10,042 nt of DNA from the NCBI GenBank assembly GCA_036244855.1, contig BQKZ01001520.1, positions 82,424 to 92,465 on the forward strand, written 5' to 3'. Origin of the DNA: Temnopleurus reevesii (Eukaryota; Echinodermata; Echinoidea; Temnopleuroida; Temnopleuridae). The number at the start of each line of letters is the position of its first letter. Within the stretch, counting starts at the first letter, position 1. Of the stretch, positions 5,101 to 10,042 are shown one piece after another. The position numbers and the translations under genes are program-made. Below the pieces are notes generated by a model. It had not been told where the DNA came from. It saw nothing but the letters and a program-made list of their open reading frames with translations, and searched no databases.

Positions 5101-8100
5101 AGATACAGGGTGAGAAGATCAAAAGCTGTGGTGTGCAACTTTGTTACTTTATCATGTGGAGAAAATCGTAACATTTTGGGGGAGAGGGGGTCTTCAAAAG
5201 TGAACTGATTTTACACTTGTGAAAATGTTGATAATTGTAAATGACAGCGTAGAGGAACAAATTTTGTATAAATGGTAGCTCTTGAATTAGTTAGAAATTG
5301 TGTTGCATTCTATAGATTTTTTTCACCTGAAGATTTCCTGATTGTTCATTTATTTAGCGCATAATAGTTTGAACTTTTAAAAACTCTCTATGCACTTTAC
5401 GAAACATCAATGATCAAATTCAACAACAAATCAAAAGATGAATTTAAGTATAAAGCGATCCTATTCCCTTACATACATGTAGATAGGAAGTCATCATCAA
5501 ACCATGCTCCTAACCAGAAAACCAAAACAAAAGGCTCAGAGCTTTGACAACAGATGCGTCTGTAATACTCTGTTAAAGCTTGCTCGAGCGATTGATGTTG
5601 CGAAGCTGGTCAGTTAGTGGGTTCCACATGAAGGCGCTCCCAATGGAAAAGCATGATGTCCATAAGAATGAGTATTTGTTAAAGATCTACCTGTAATTAT
5701 TCATGCATTGTCTTTGTACTACTACAGGGGAAAGGTGACAAAAGTTTCTGGCCACAAGAAATCGCTTGAGAAGCTCAAGAAATCTGATCCTGAATTCTTT
5801 GAGTTTCTTCAGGAAAACGAGGGCGGGCTCTTGGAATTTGACGAGTCGGATGATTCAGAAATGGAAAGTGAGGAAGAGGAGGATGAGGAGGAGGAGGAGG
5901 AAGACAATGATGAGGAGGAGGACGGCGGAGATGAGCTTGATACCAAGAAGGCTAGTGAGGTAATAAAACAATTATAATTCATTATTGAGTGTTTCAATCT
6001 TGGTTCTAGCCGTATAATTTGTGTATTTTCTACGAAGGCAATACCTCTTTTCAAAATGGCTCATTTTTATTTTTCAGAATGAACGGGGAAGGAAGAAAAA
6101 AGGTACAATAAATCTCCTAGGCTGAGTTAGGATTCATAACTATAACACTGTTAGAGAAATCCTATTCACCAACCGTTTGCTATTAATGCCACATTGAAGT
6201 CCTTCAAGACAACTTGTCTTAAAGAATGGAATAAGTTACCTGCTGATATAAGACAAAGGAGTACTCGGTTAAAAAATATATGTTGTAACGACCTACTCGA
6301 CAAATTTAAGTCCAGTTGTAAGCACCTGGGGATGCCATGTGTGGGTGTGAGAGAGAGGGTATGTGTGAGTGTATGTGTATGCTGCATGTGTGCATGTGTG
6401 CTTGTGTTTAGTGATTTGGTGCTCCTTATGCAATTACCTTGTAAATATAGTTCATCAATCCATAATTGTTCTATATTTTGAATAATATTAGATATAGCAG
6501 GGGCCCCTGATTACAAGCTCTGCTTCTTTGGGGTCCCCAGCCTGTAATTCTCAGGTATTTATTATGTTACCTGTTTGAATATTTGTACTGTGCATTCCTG
6601 TTCTGACTGGTTTGAATAAATTCATTCATTTATTCATTCATTCATTCATTCATGCATTCACTATGACCCATAAGTAGGGTATCCTTGAATTGATGTATTC
6701 CCTGCAGCATGAAGAGGACAAAAAGCGGAAGAAATCTCCAAGAATGAAATGAGAATTGAAGTCAATGATTTCATGTAAGTGTAGGACATCAAAGGCGGGG
6801 CCAAGGTCACAAGAGGAAAAAAAGACATTAGAATTACATGTATTATCTCCAAGACTTCCACTTAAGATGTAAACATTGAATTTATAAATGATAAAACACT
6901 ATGGGGGTGTTGTTCAAAATCAACTTCATATCAACTGCAACTTTGCAAATTATAACGCGCATTTTCATTGGCGCGCGGTATGTGCATTTAACATTGCGCG
7001 TATGAAACAATGATATTGATTGGCACGTTCTGATCAACTATAACTTGTGATCAATTGCAACTTTTGAACAACGCCTAAATATTATAAATATACCATAAGT
7101 TTGGTAGATATGAACCTAACCTTCATCTTATAATCATTACATCTTTTAGATTGATAGTGGCGAAGAAGATGACTCGGAGTCAGAGGATGATGATCACAGG
7201 AAAAAGAAGAAGAGAGGCGGTATTCCAGTTAAACTTCCGCTGGTTGATAAATGGCGGCAACAGCTTGAGGTAAAGTTGAGTTCCTTTTTTGTTTTTTAGT
7301 TATTATCTATCGATTTATTCATTCATTCATTTATTATTTCAACAGGCTGGTAGCCTATTTAAAAAAAGTTGATCTTTCATGGTGCCCTGCAAACATGAAT
7401 TTCCTTTTTTCGTTGTTTTTTTCAATTCACTTGAAATTGTCAATTAGCAGTAGCCTTGCATTATGAAAGAGATTAAAACTACTTGGTACATTTTGTGCGT
7501 CTTGTCGAGGTATTGTGATGTAGTGGTTCTGACTTGCCCTTCAACAAGAGGGTCATGATTTGAATCCCAACTTATGTATGGCAAGACCGCAAAGTTCAGT
7601 AAAATAGAATCACTGCAAAATTTTCAGCTTTTACTGTAAGTTATGGTCAGGTATATTGGTTGTATGGAAATGCAGGCTAATTCTTAAATTCCTGTTTTGG
7701 CTTGAATGTCATTAGATATTGCTTTTATGCTGGTTTTGTAAAACTACAATAGGGAGAATGCAATTTACCCATTGTTTAACTTAGTGTGCCTTTCATACCT
7801 GGCAAGAAATGTTCTCATTTTTAAATCATCCACTTTCATGCGTTGTTCCATTTGTATTTCAGAGTCATTCAGTGAAAGCGTTGAGGGAGGTGATGAAAGC
7901 CTTCCGTGCAGCGGTGCAGCAAGCAGGGTCCGAGGAGCAAGTACAGACAAAGTATACTGTAGATGGGTCTAAAGGTAAATATGCCATCAATAAAGACTGT
8001 GAAATGTCTTTCAAAAAATGATTTAAAGATTTTCAAAGTTATAGTTTCGTCATAATTCTATGTCAATTTTCACTTATGCTTGGGTGAAGACCAACCCAGA

Positions 8101-9434
8101 ATGTGAAAAGTGCTGTCTCGTAAGAATTATGCCATGTTGTCTGGTATGAGTGACACTGCATTTTCCTTTCTGATTTGCACTGTTGTTGAGACCGTGAAAA
8201 GAGTTGAATAAACCCTCTTAGAGCCGGACTTAAAATCAGGAGAGAAATTTGTTGTGATTTGTTCTGACAAATGCCTTGCGCCTAAATGGGCCTGAATCAA
8301 TCTCAAACAACTTTACCAGATTTCTCTTCTATTGTCTGTCAGCACCTTGAAGGGGAGGGAGCAAAAATTGTCTAATTGGTAGAGCCTCCCTGGTCTTCAA
8401 ATCATGGATGCACCTGCTATGAGTGATGTATGTTAAGAATTTGGTAATTTCAAACGCATTATTGATCATTTACTTTGTGCATTCTAATCATTCACAAAAT
8501 GTATCAAAATAGAGAGATACAATACAATACAATACAATATGGATAATAGCGCTCAATACACAGGTACTTCATAGCTCCAGAGCGCTTTTTAGTCAGGGTG
8601 TATTCGGATGATTTATTTTTGTTTTATCTTTTTCCTTTTCTACAGCTTTCAATGCAGTTGTGTCCCTGTCTCTGAAGCAGGTCTATCCCGTTCTTCAACA
8701 CACCTTGGATCTAGAAGGCAAATCCAATAAAACGTGAGAGCTTAATTCATTTTCGTGTTCGTTCTCTAGTTGATATCAACAATTGTAGGGAGTTTGCAAC
8801 GTATTTTAATTCAATTCATTTGCATCCACATATGCACAGTTTATGATGTCATTATATGTAATTGTAAATTGTATTCATACTTTTTTTGAATTTTGCATTT
8901 TACCTGTTGATAATGTTCATACTTTCTATATCATTTTAATGTTTTACTCGGACATTAATTCGGAACAGCACACTTGCCGATCTTTTGTGCCTGTATAAAT
9001 ATATGTGAATAAATGAATAAATCGATAAATACATAAATAAATAATATGCACATTGTAAATGTTATAAATCATTATTATGTAGGCCTTGTTTTGCCTATAC
9101 AAGAATCTAAAATGCTCACTTCAGATTCAAATTTTTTATTGTGGTATATGGCACACAAATTTGAAATTAAATGAAAATGCTATTTGTACAAATTTGCAAC
9201 TTTTGCATCTTCAGTGATATTTTGTAGCATGACATAACCAACCTTTTTCCTGTTTTCTTGACTCAGATTCTATGGTACAATTTGTGAAAGAAATCAGGAA
9301 TGTTAGGATTTTTAATTTAATTGCATTTTCTCTTTTTTATTTTTTTTTTTAATTTTAACAGACCACCATCGAATTCCCCCAAATGGAAGCAGCTTCATGC
9401 GGATGTCAAAGCTTACCTCACAGATGTCATTCAG
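2149..9434 (+). CDS. Nucleolar complex protein 2 homologue (Noc2/NOC2L), 5' part, seven exons in window
   Basis: Join 2149-2192, 3915-4037, 5728-5959, 7150-7269, 7863-7974, 8646-8733, 9362-9434 (792 nt, 264 codons, 3' end open). All introns are GT-AG and all phases match. Noc2 proteins act in the nucleolus/nucleoplasm with Noc1 or Noc3 to mature and move pre-60S particles; vertebrate NOC2L is also described as an inhibitor of histone acetylation and a p53 co-repressor. Visible features in order: basic start MTKIKQKRKDG; LADMSIDDFMAEDVDSDEE, resembling the LAEL.VDEFL segment of human NOC2L; an acidic tract; HKKSLEKLKKSDPEFFEFL with QENEGGLLEFDESD; a second, longer acidic tract; a KKKKRGG basic patch; PLVDKWRQQLE; ALREVMKAFRAAVQQA; AFNAVVSLSLKQVYPVLQHTL; and WKQLHADVKAYLTDVIQ. 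The conserved Noc2 core mostly follows outside the window (human protein about 750 residues). Acidic and lysine-rich linkers are poorly conserved in the family, so exon usage around 6078-6774 is uncertain. Confidence 0.92.
2368..2515 (+). repeat. Purine-rich low-complexity tract
   Basis: Nearly all bases are A or G (AAGAA, GAAAA and AAAAGGA words repeated with drift). It ends three bases before repeat copy B begins. It could be decayed simple sequence. The minus-strand open frame over it encodes only F/S/I-rich low complexity and is not a gene. Confidence 0.6.
2518..2824 (+). repeat. Uninterrupted repeat unit (copy B) with internal hairpin
   Basis: This 307-bp unit matches the split upstream copy (186-263 and 1655-1888). 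Near its left it contains an inverted repeat: left arm 2548-2578 (GCTGGATACAAAAGTGCAT...TTAGCACC) and right arm 2624-2649 (GGTGCTAATGCAC...TATCCAGC) with a ~45-bp loop. The outer ends show only weak inverted similarity (GTTTACAGAACG versus CTTTACGAACG read from the other side). It could be a MITE-like non-autonomous element or a host segmental duplicate; the family is unknown to me. Confidence 0.85.
3385..3442 (+). repeat. Duplicate of the exon 2 acceptor region (upstream copy)
   Basis: This 58-bp segment matches 3892-3940 except for nine extra bases in the pyrimidine-rich part. It includes a complete acceptor (TTCTTATTACAG, ending 3416) and the first 26 coding bases of exon 2, then diverges at the base after GATG. 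Spliced from exon 1 it would read S-NLADMSID and then AGNTF with a TAA at 3457-3459. A donor-like GA|GTGAGG lies at 3463-3470, so a ~48-nt stop-containing exon is conceivable. Confidence 0.85.
3443..3891. mobile_element. Possible insertion between duplicated acceptor sites
   Basis: About 449 bp separate the two copies of the exon 2 acceptor. The interval has several AGGGGAGCT-like words in both orientations (3465-3635) and a TGTAAAGCGCTACAGCATAT string near 3776-3797 that resembles the tail of invertebrate SINE/non-LTR elements. A retroposed insertion with a long target-site duplication or a local tandem duplication would both give this layout. No coding frame is seen. Confidence 0.4.
3915..4037 (+). 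CDS. NOC2L exon 2
   Basis: Acceptor TTCTTATTACAG ends at 3914 and donor GTAAGT starts at 4038. After the phase-completing T the exon encodes NLADMSIDDFMAEDVDSDEE, then an E/D run and EQESGESKQK, and ends with GG, which joins G at 5728 (Gly). The DDFM segment is the conserved N-terminal motif of the family; the rest is an acidic disordered tract typical of nucleolar proteins. Confidence 0.9.
4074..4576. mobile_element. Non-autonomous DNA transposon with TIRs, TTAA-flanked
   Basis: The ends are inverted copies: AGCCCGTGTATAGTTTTGG and, on the other strand, AGCCCAAGTACAGTTTTGG, each followed by TAAA; I count three mismatches in the first 22 bases. Both ends are flanked by TTAA (4070-4073 and 4577-4580), the target duplication typical of piggyBac-type elements, though a TA duplication with slightly longer TIRs fits equally. 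The 503-bp element has no transposase frame. Inside it is a strong hairpin (4391-4415). Confidence 0.75.
4391..4415. repeat. Perfect 9-bp stem hairpin in the MITE
   Basis: TTAGCGTCG at 4391-4399 pairs with CGACGCTAA at 4407-4415 across a 7-base loop, and AATATT words on both sides can extend the stem with a bulge. It lies inside the TTAA-flanked element and its CG content stands out from the surroundings. Confidence 0.7.
4636..4810. mobile_element. MITE of Tc1/mariner-pogo (Tigger-like) type
   Basis: The termini start CAGTGAAACCTC on both strands (4636 rightward and 4810 leftward), with similarity continuing to about 25 bp, and TA dinucleotides flank each side (4634-4635, 4811-4812). CAGTG-AACCTC termini with TA duplication are a hallmark of pogo/Tigger-family elements. 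The 175-bp element has no coding capacity. Confidence 0.8.
5728..5959 (+). CDS. NOC2L exon 3
   Basis: The exon starts after ...ACTACAG. Its first G completes a Gly codon, then GKVTKVSGHKKSLEKLKK, SDPEFFEFLQENEGGLLEF, DESDDSEMESEEEE and an E/D run ending DELDTKKASE. The donor is GTAATA at 5960 and the end phase is 0. The HKKSLEKLKKSDPEFFEFLQEN segment closely resembles the human HK..L..LK..DPEF..FLQEN stretch and is the strongest single identifier of the gene in this window. Confidence 0.95.
6078..6102 (+). other. Candidate microexon, out of frame by one base
   Basis: A good acceptor (TTATTTTTCAG) precedes 6078 and AAG|GTACAA follows 6102. In phase with exon 3 it reads NERGRKKK plus one extra base. 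Its 25 nt would push exon 4 into a TGA at once. With one fewer A in the six-A run (24 nt) it would join perfectly: KKASE-NERGRKKK-IDSGEED. It is therefore either a real exon with a homopolymer error in this assembly, an NMD-type alternative exon, or a splice-site look-alike. Confidence 0.4.
6335..6410 (+). repeat. Degenerate TG/GTGT-rich tract
   Basis: TGTGTGGGTGTGAGAGAG... then TATGTGTGAGTGTATGTG and TGCATGTGTGC words form an imperfect dinucleotide-type repeat within the retroelement 3' UTR. The open frames crossing it on both strands are low-complexity translations. Confidence 0.6.
6620..6660 (+). repeat. (ATTC)n microsatellite tail
   Basis: Roughly nine ATTC/ATTT units follow GAATAAA at the end of the retroelement. 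Short tandem 3' tails of this sort are created during target-primed reverse transcription of CR1/L2-like elements, so this is a terminus of the element and not an independent repeat. Confidence 0.8.
6708..6774 (+). other. Lysine-rich exon-like segment with stops in all frames
   Basis: A consensus acceptor (TATTCCCTGCAG) precedes 6708 and a perfect T|GTAAGT donor follows 6774. Phase 0 gives HEEDKKRKKSPRMK and a TGA at 6750-6752; the other two frames also meet TGA. Composition matches the K/E-rich linker coded nearby. It may be a decayed exon or an NMD exon. Human NOC2L also has a short basic linker here, so either is plausible. Confidence 0.4.
6906..7075. mobile_element. MITE with GGYGTTGTTCAAAA inverted ends
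   Basis: GGTGTTGTTCAAAA at 6906-6919 and the reverse complement of 7062-7075 (GGCGTTGTTCAAAA) match at 13 of 14 positions. Subterminal words repeat too (ATCAACTGCAACTT near the left, GATCAATTGCAACTT near the right). The middle has GCGCGC-rich words absent elsewhere. It has no coding potential; I could not fix the target duplication. Confidence 0.75.
7150..7269 (+). CDS. NOC2L exon 4
   Basis: The acceptor CATCTTTTAG is followed by ATT GAT, phase 0, and 40 codons: IDSGEEDDSESEDDDHRKKKK, RGGIPVKLPLVDKWRQQLE, with donor GAG|GTAAAG. The VxxVDKWRQ-like end corresponds to the V..VERWKQ region of vertebrate NOC2L, so the frame is fixed by homology. A CKII-like acidic/serine stretch is followed by a basic cluster likely to act in nuclear/nucleolar targeting (inference). 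Confidence 0.92.
7270..7862 (+). other. NOC2L intron 4
   Basis: The intron holds a short (ATTC/ATTT)n tract at 7313-7336 and a tRNA-derived SINE head (about 7511-7570). No other recognisable element is seen. The open frames overlapping its right border are shadows of exon 5. Confidence 0.65.
7511..7640 (+). mobile_element. tRNA-derived SINE (head and part of body)
   Basis: GTGATGTAGTGGTTCTGAC (about 7515-7533) resembles a pol III A box context (TRGYNNARNGG) and GATTTGAATCCCA (about 7557-7569) resembles a B box (GGTTCGANTCC) with one or two changes, spaced about as in a tRNA. The stem bases do not form a clean cloverleaf, so it is a SINE or a decayed tRNA copy, not a functional tRNA gene. The end of the body is not defined. 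Confidence 0.6.
7863..7974 (+). CDS. NOC2L exon 5
   Basis: The acceptor TTGTATTTCAG is followed by AGT CAT (phase 0): SHSVKALREVMKAFRAAVQQ, AGSEEQVQTKYTVDGSK plus one base (G). Donor GTAAAT. The V..AFRAAV motif corresponds to VVQAFRAAV of human NOC2L; the following Q/E-rich loop and K.xVD also align. Two AG dinucleotides are adjacent (7861-7864); the first is chosen since it keeps the phase of exon 4. Confidence 0.95.
7975..8645 (+). other. NOC2L intron 5
   Basis: Mostly featureless AT-rich DNA, with a possible tRNA-like string (AATTGGTAGAGC near 8374-8385) too weak to call. Near the right end is a minus-strand retroelement tail (8517-8592). The acceptor TTTTCTACAG ends it. Confidence 0.6.
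8517..8592 (-). mobile_element. 3' tail of a SINE/non-LTR element, minus strand
   Basis: Read on the minus strand it goes AAAAAGCGCTCTGGAGC..., GTGTATTGAGCGCTATTATCC and then (ATTGT)n. Tails with AGCGCT words followed by short tandem repeats are frequent in invertebrate SINEs and CR1/L2 elements. The 5' extent is unknown. The (ATACA)n part at 8517-8540 is the tandem terminus. Confidence 0.5.
8646..8733 (+). CDS. NOC2L exon 6
   Basis: Bases CT complete GCT (Ala) with the final G of exon 5, then FNAVVSLSLKQVYPVLQHTL, DLEGKSNK and a split codon AC. Donor GTGAGA. AFNAVV matches the AFNALV segment of human NOC2L, at the start of the helical-repeat region. Confidence 0.95.
8734..9361 (+). other. 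NOC2L intron 6
   Basis: AT-rich. An AATA-type tail (about 9008-9046, after TGTATAAATATATGTGAATAAATG) looks like the terminus of another retroelement of the same general class. A long T-rich tract precedes the acceptor at 9361. Nothing else is recognised. Confidence 0.55.
9008..9046 (+). repeat. (AATAAATA)n-type tandem tail
   Basis: Imperfect AATAAATG/AATAAATC/ATAAATAC units follow a stretch (about 8970-9007) that resembles a non-LTR 3' UTR (CTTTTGTGCCTGTATAAATA). Without a recognisable coding end the assignment to a retroelement is tentative. Confidence 0.4.
9362..9434 (+). CDS. NOC2L exon 7
   Basis: The acceptor TTTTAACAG supplies A to complete ACA (Thr), then PPSSNSPKWKQLHADVKAYL, TDVIQ and the donor GTTTGT. 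The W..L..D.KAYL motif matches human WGKLRVDIKAYL. The end phase is 0; the next exon is outside the window. The SPKW segment also aligns with the SS.LW of the vertebrate protein. Confidence 0.95.
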
Positions 9435-9672
9435 GTTTGTATGACAGCTAGTAGTAAAACAAAAGTTTTTGCATGAAGTTCATTTTTCATAATGTTTATG
9501 AGAGGTCAATGTCCATAAAAGTATTTCTTTGCATTTAAACAAGTAAATGTGTTTCAACTTTTCTTCTGTATCCAGTGCCAAAATTGGTATGACCCCAGTT
9601 TTCCTGAATTTGATTGTTGTATAAATTAACATTTTAAAGTAGAGAAATTTTTATGATTTTTTACCAGTTTAA

Positions 9673-9775
9673 CACATTGGCATGTTATTTTCTCATTTTT
9701 GGCAGTGTTTGTACACCGCAAAATTCGTAAAAAATAAAACCAGAAGAAACGTTCAGCTAAAACAGTATCACAGGG
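9673..9775. mobile_element. Possible small TTAA-flanked inverted-repeat element
   Basis: TTAA occurs at 9669-9672 and 9776-9779. The enclosed ends are CACATTGGCATGTTATTTTC and, from the other strand, CCCTGTGATACTGTTTTAG, which match only moderately. A CCCTG-type terminus next to TTAA suggests a piggyBac-like MITE, but mismatches are many and TTAA is frequent in AT-rich DNA. Confidence 0.25.
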
Positions 9776-9939
9776 TTAATGATTTTTTCCCTCATTTTAC
9801 TCTCAAACTTTTGTTGTTACTTTTGACTTGCTTGTAATCATTCACTTGCAAAAGAGATTAATTCTGTAAAGCTTTCGGATGATTAACAGTTATTTAGTGA
9901 ATAATATTCAAATATCCCGAGCTCTGAGAAAGTATATTG

Positions 9940-10042
9940 GAATTATATTTCTGAGGATGGGCTAGCAATACTATTTTTCCGAGGGGCGAAGCCCCCGAGG
10001 AAAAATAGTTTTCTTTGCTAGCCCATCCGAAGAATTATAATT
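9940..10042. repeat. Long snap-back palindrome at window edge
   Basis: The left arm (about 9940-9980) and right arm (about 10001-10042) are inverted copies: AATTATA, GGATGGGCTAGCAA and ACTATTTTTCC are shared exactly, with a 4-5-base insertion in the right arm. At the centre GGGGC-GAA-GCCCC (9983-9995) forms a tight GC hairpin and CCGAGG/CCTCGG words surround it. It may continue past the edge. It could be a foldback element or a MITE end. Confidence 0.85.

Larger units (their letters stand above)
4038..5727 (+). other. NOC2L intron 2
   Basis: This 1.7-kb intron contains two inverted-repeat DNA elements (4074-4576 and 4636-4810). From 4813 to 5727 I see no recognisable repeat or gene; the short plus-strand frame at 5023-5208 has no start context or homology I can support. 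A conventional acceptor (TTTGTACTACTACAG) ends the intron. Confidence 0.7.
6152..6660 (+). mobile_element. 3' end of a CR1/L2-like non-LTR retroelement
   Basis: A frame following the TAG at 6152-6154 reads NPIHQPFAINATLKSFKTTCL, then KEWNKLPADIRQ, the extreme C-terminus of many non-LTR RT polyproteins (W..LP..IR). The frame then runs into a TG-rich stretch (6340-6400). The 3' UTR has a GGGGCCCC...TTTGGGGTCCCC stem (near 6499-6538) with the AAGCTCTGCTTCTTTGGGG word that recurs in invertebrate elements of this kind, then GAATAAA and an (ATTC)n tail. The 5' part is missing, as usual for incomplete reverse transcription. Confidence 0.8.
5960..7149 (+). other. NOC2L intron 3
   Basis: If the two exon-like segments (6078-6102 and 6708-6774) are skipped, exon 3 (phase 0) joins exon 4 (phase 0) directly. 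The intron contains a CR1/L2-like retroelement 3' end (about 6152-6660) and a 170-bp MITE (6906-7075). Confidence 0.6.
9435..10042 (+). other. NOC2L intron 7 (open at right edge)
   Basis: AT-rich. It contains a possible small TTAA-flanked element (9673-9775, weak) and a long snap-back palindrome at the edge of the window. No exon is recognised before the edge. Confidence 0.6.

Noticed and set aside
5023..5208. 61-residue plus frame in intron 2
   Set aside because: No homology recognised, no splice context, and length expected by chance in a 1.7-kb intron.
5809..6054. Minus-strand serine-rich frame
   Set aside because: It is the shadow of the acidic tract of exon 3; same for the arginine-rich plus frame at 5766-5963.
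6166..6387. Minus-strand TH-rich frame
   Set aside because: It is the antisense of the retroelement C-terminus and the TG-rich tract.
6661..6861. 66-residue minus frame
   Set aside because: It is the antisense of the exon-like segment and intron; hydrophobic composition follows from the antisense of lysine/glutamate codons.
7313..7336. (ATTC)n-like tract as another retroelement end
   Set aside because: No GAATAAA or RT-like sequence precedes it, so only a short microsatellite can be supported.
7765..8021. Three overlapping frames around exon 5
   Set aside because: They are other-frame or antisense readings of exon 5; the exon's own frame is fixed by AFRAAV homology and phase.
8370..8415. 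tRNA-like string (TGGTAGAGC ... CTTCAAATC)
   Set aside because: It lacks matching acceptor and T-arm pairing that I can see; at best a very decayed tRNA-derived repeat.
1..10042. CRISPR arrays, bacterial operons, phage or integron features
   Set aside because: No regular spacer-repeat pattern, no ribosome binding sites and no dense coding; the window has spliced eukaryotic architecture.

Overview
This is an animal nuclear genome window: AT-rich, intron-rich, and full of short transposon remnants. It carries the 5' third of one host gene, the orthologue of NOC2L/Noc2 (nucleolar complex protein 2, 60S ribosomal subunit biogenesis), on the + strand. The mix of CR1/L2-like non-LTR tails ending in short tandem repeats, a tRNA-derived SINE head and many MITEs in gene introns suggests a marine deuterostome, most likely an echinoderm such as a sea urchin. 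That placement is inference; no rRNA or mitochondrial marker is present. Layout: positions 1-1888 lie upstream of the gene and are mostly repeats. One repeat unit (186-263 plus 1655-1888) is interrupted by a ~1.39 kb minus-strand insertion, which carries the C-terminal end of a non-LTR reverse transcriptase and a 12-bp tandem repeat at its 3' end. The same repeat unit, uninterrupted, recurs in intron 1 (2518-2824). A single undetermined base (N, 1889) sits exactly where the upstream copy ends. Positions 1890-2148 are the presumed promoter/5' UTR with a CACGTG E-box. The NOC2L coding exons are 2149-2192, 3915-4037, 5728-5959, 7150-7269, 7863-7974, 8646-8733 and 9362-9434. All have GT/AG borders and compatible phases and give 264 codons; the rest of the gene lies beyond the right edge. 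The protein part is a basic N-terminus, a conserved LADMSIDDFM-like segment, long acidic tracts, a DPEFFEFLQEN motif, a lysine-rich stretch, and the start of the helical Noc2 region. The introns hold a 49/58-bp duplication of the exon 2 acceptor (a potential decoy exon), two inverted-repeat DNA elements in intron 2 (TTAA- and TA-flanked), a CR1/L2-like 3' end in intron 3 flanked by two out-of-frame lysine-rich exon-like segments, a third MITE, a tRNA-derived SINE, further retroelement tails, and a long snap-back palindrome at the right edge. I found no clear sign of a novel multi-gene system. The interesting material is in how mobile DNA and duplications touch the splicing and assembly of this one gene.
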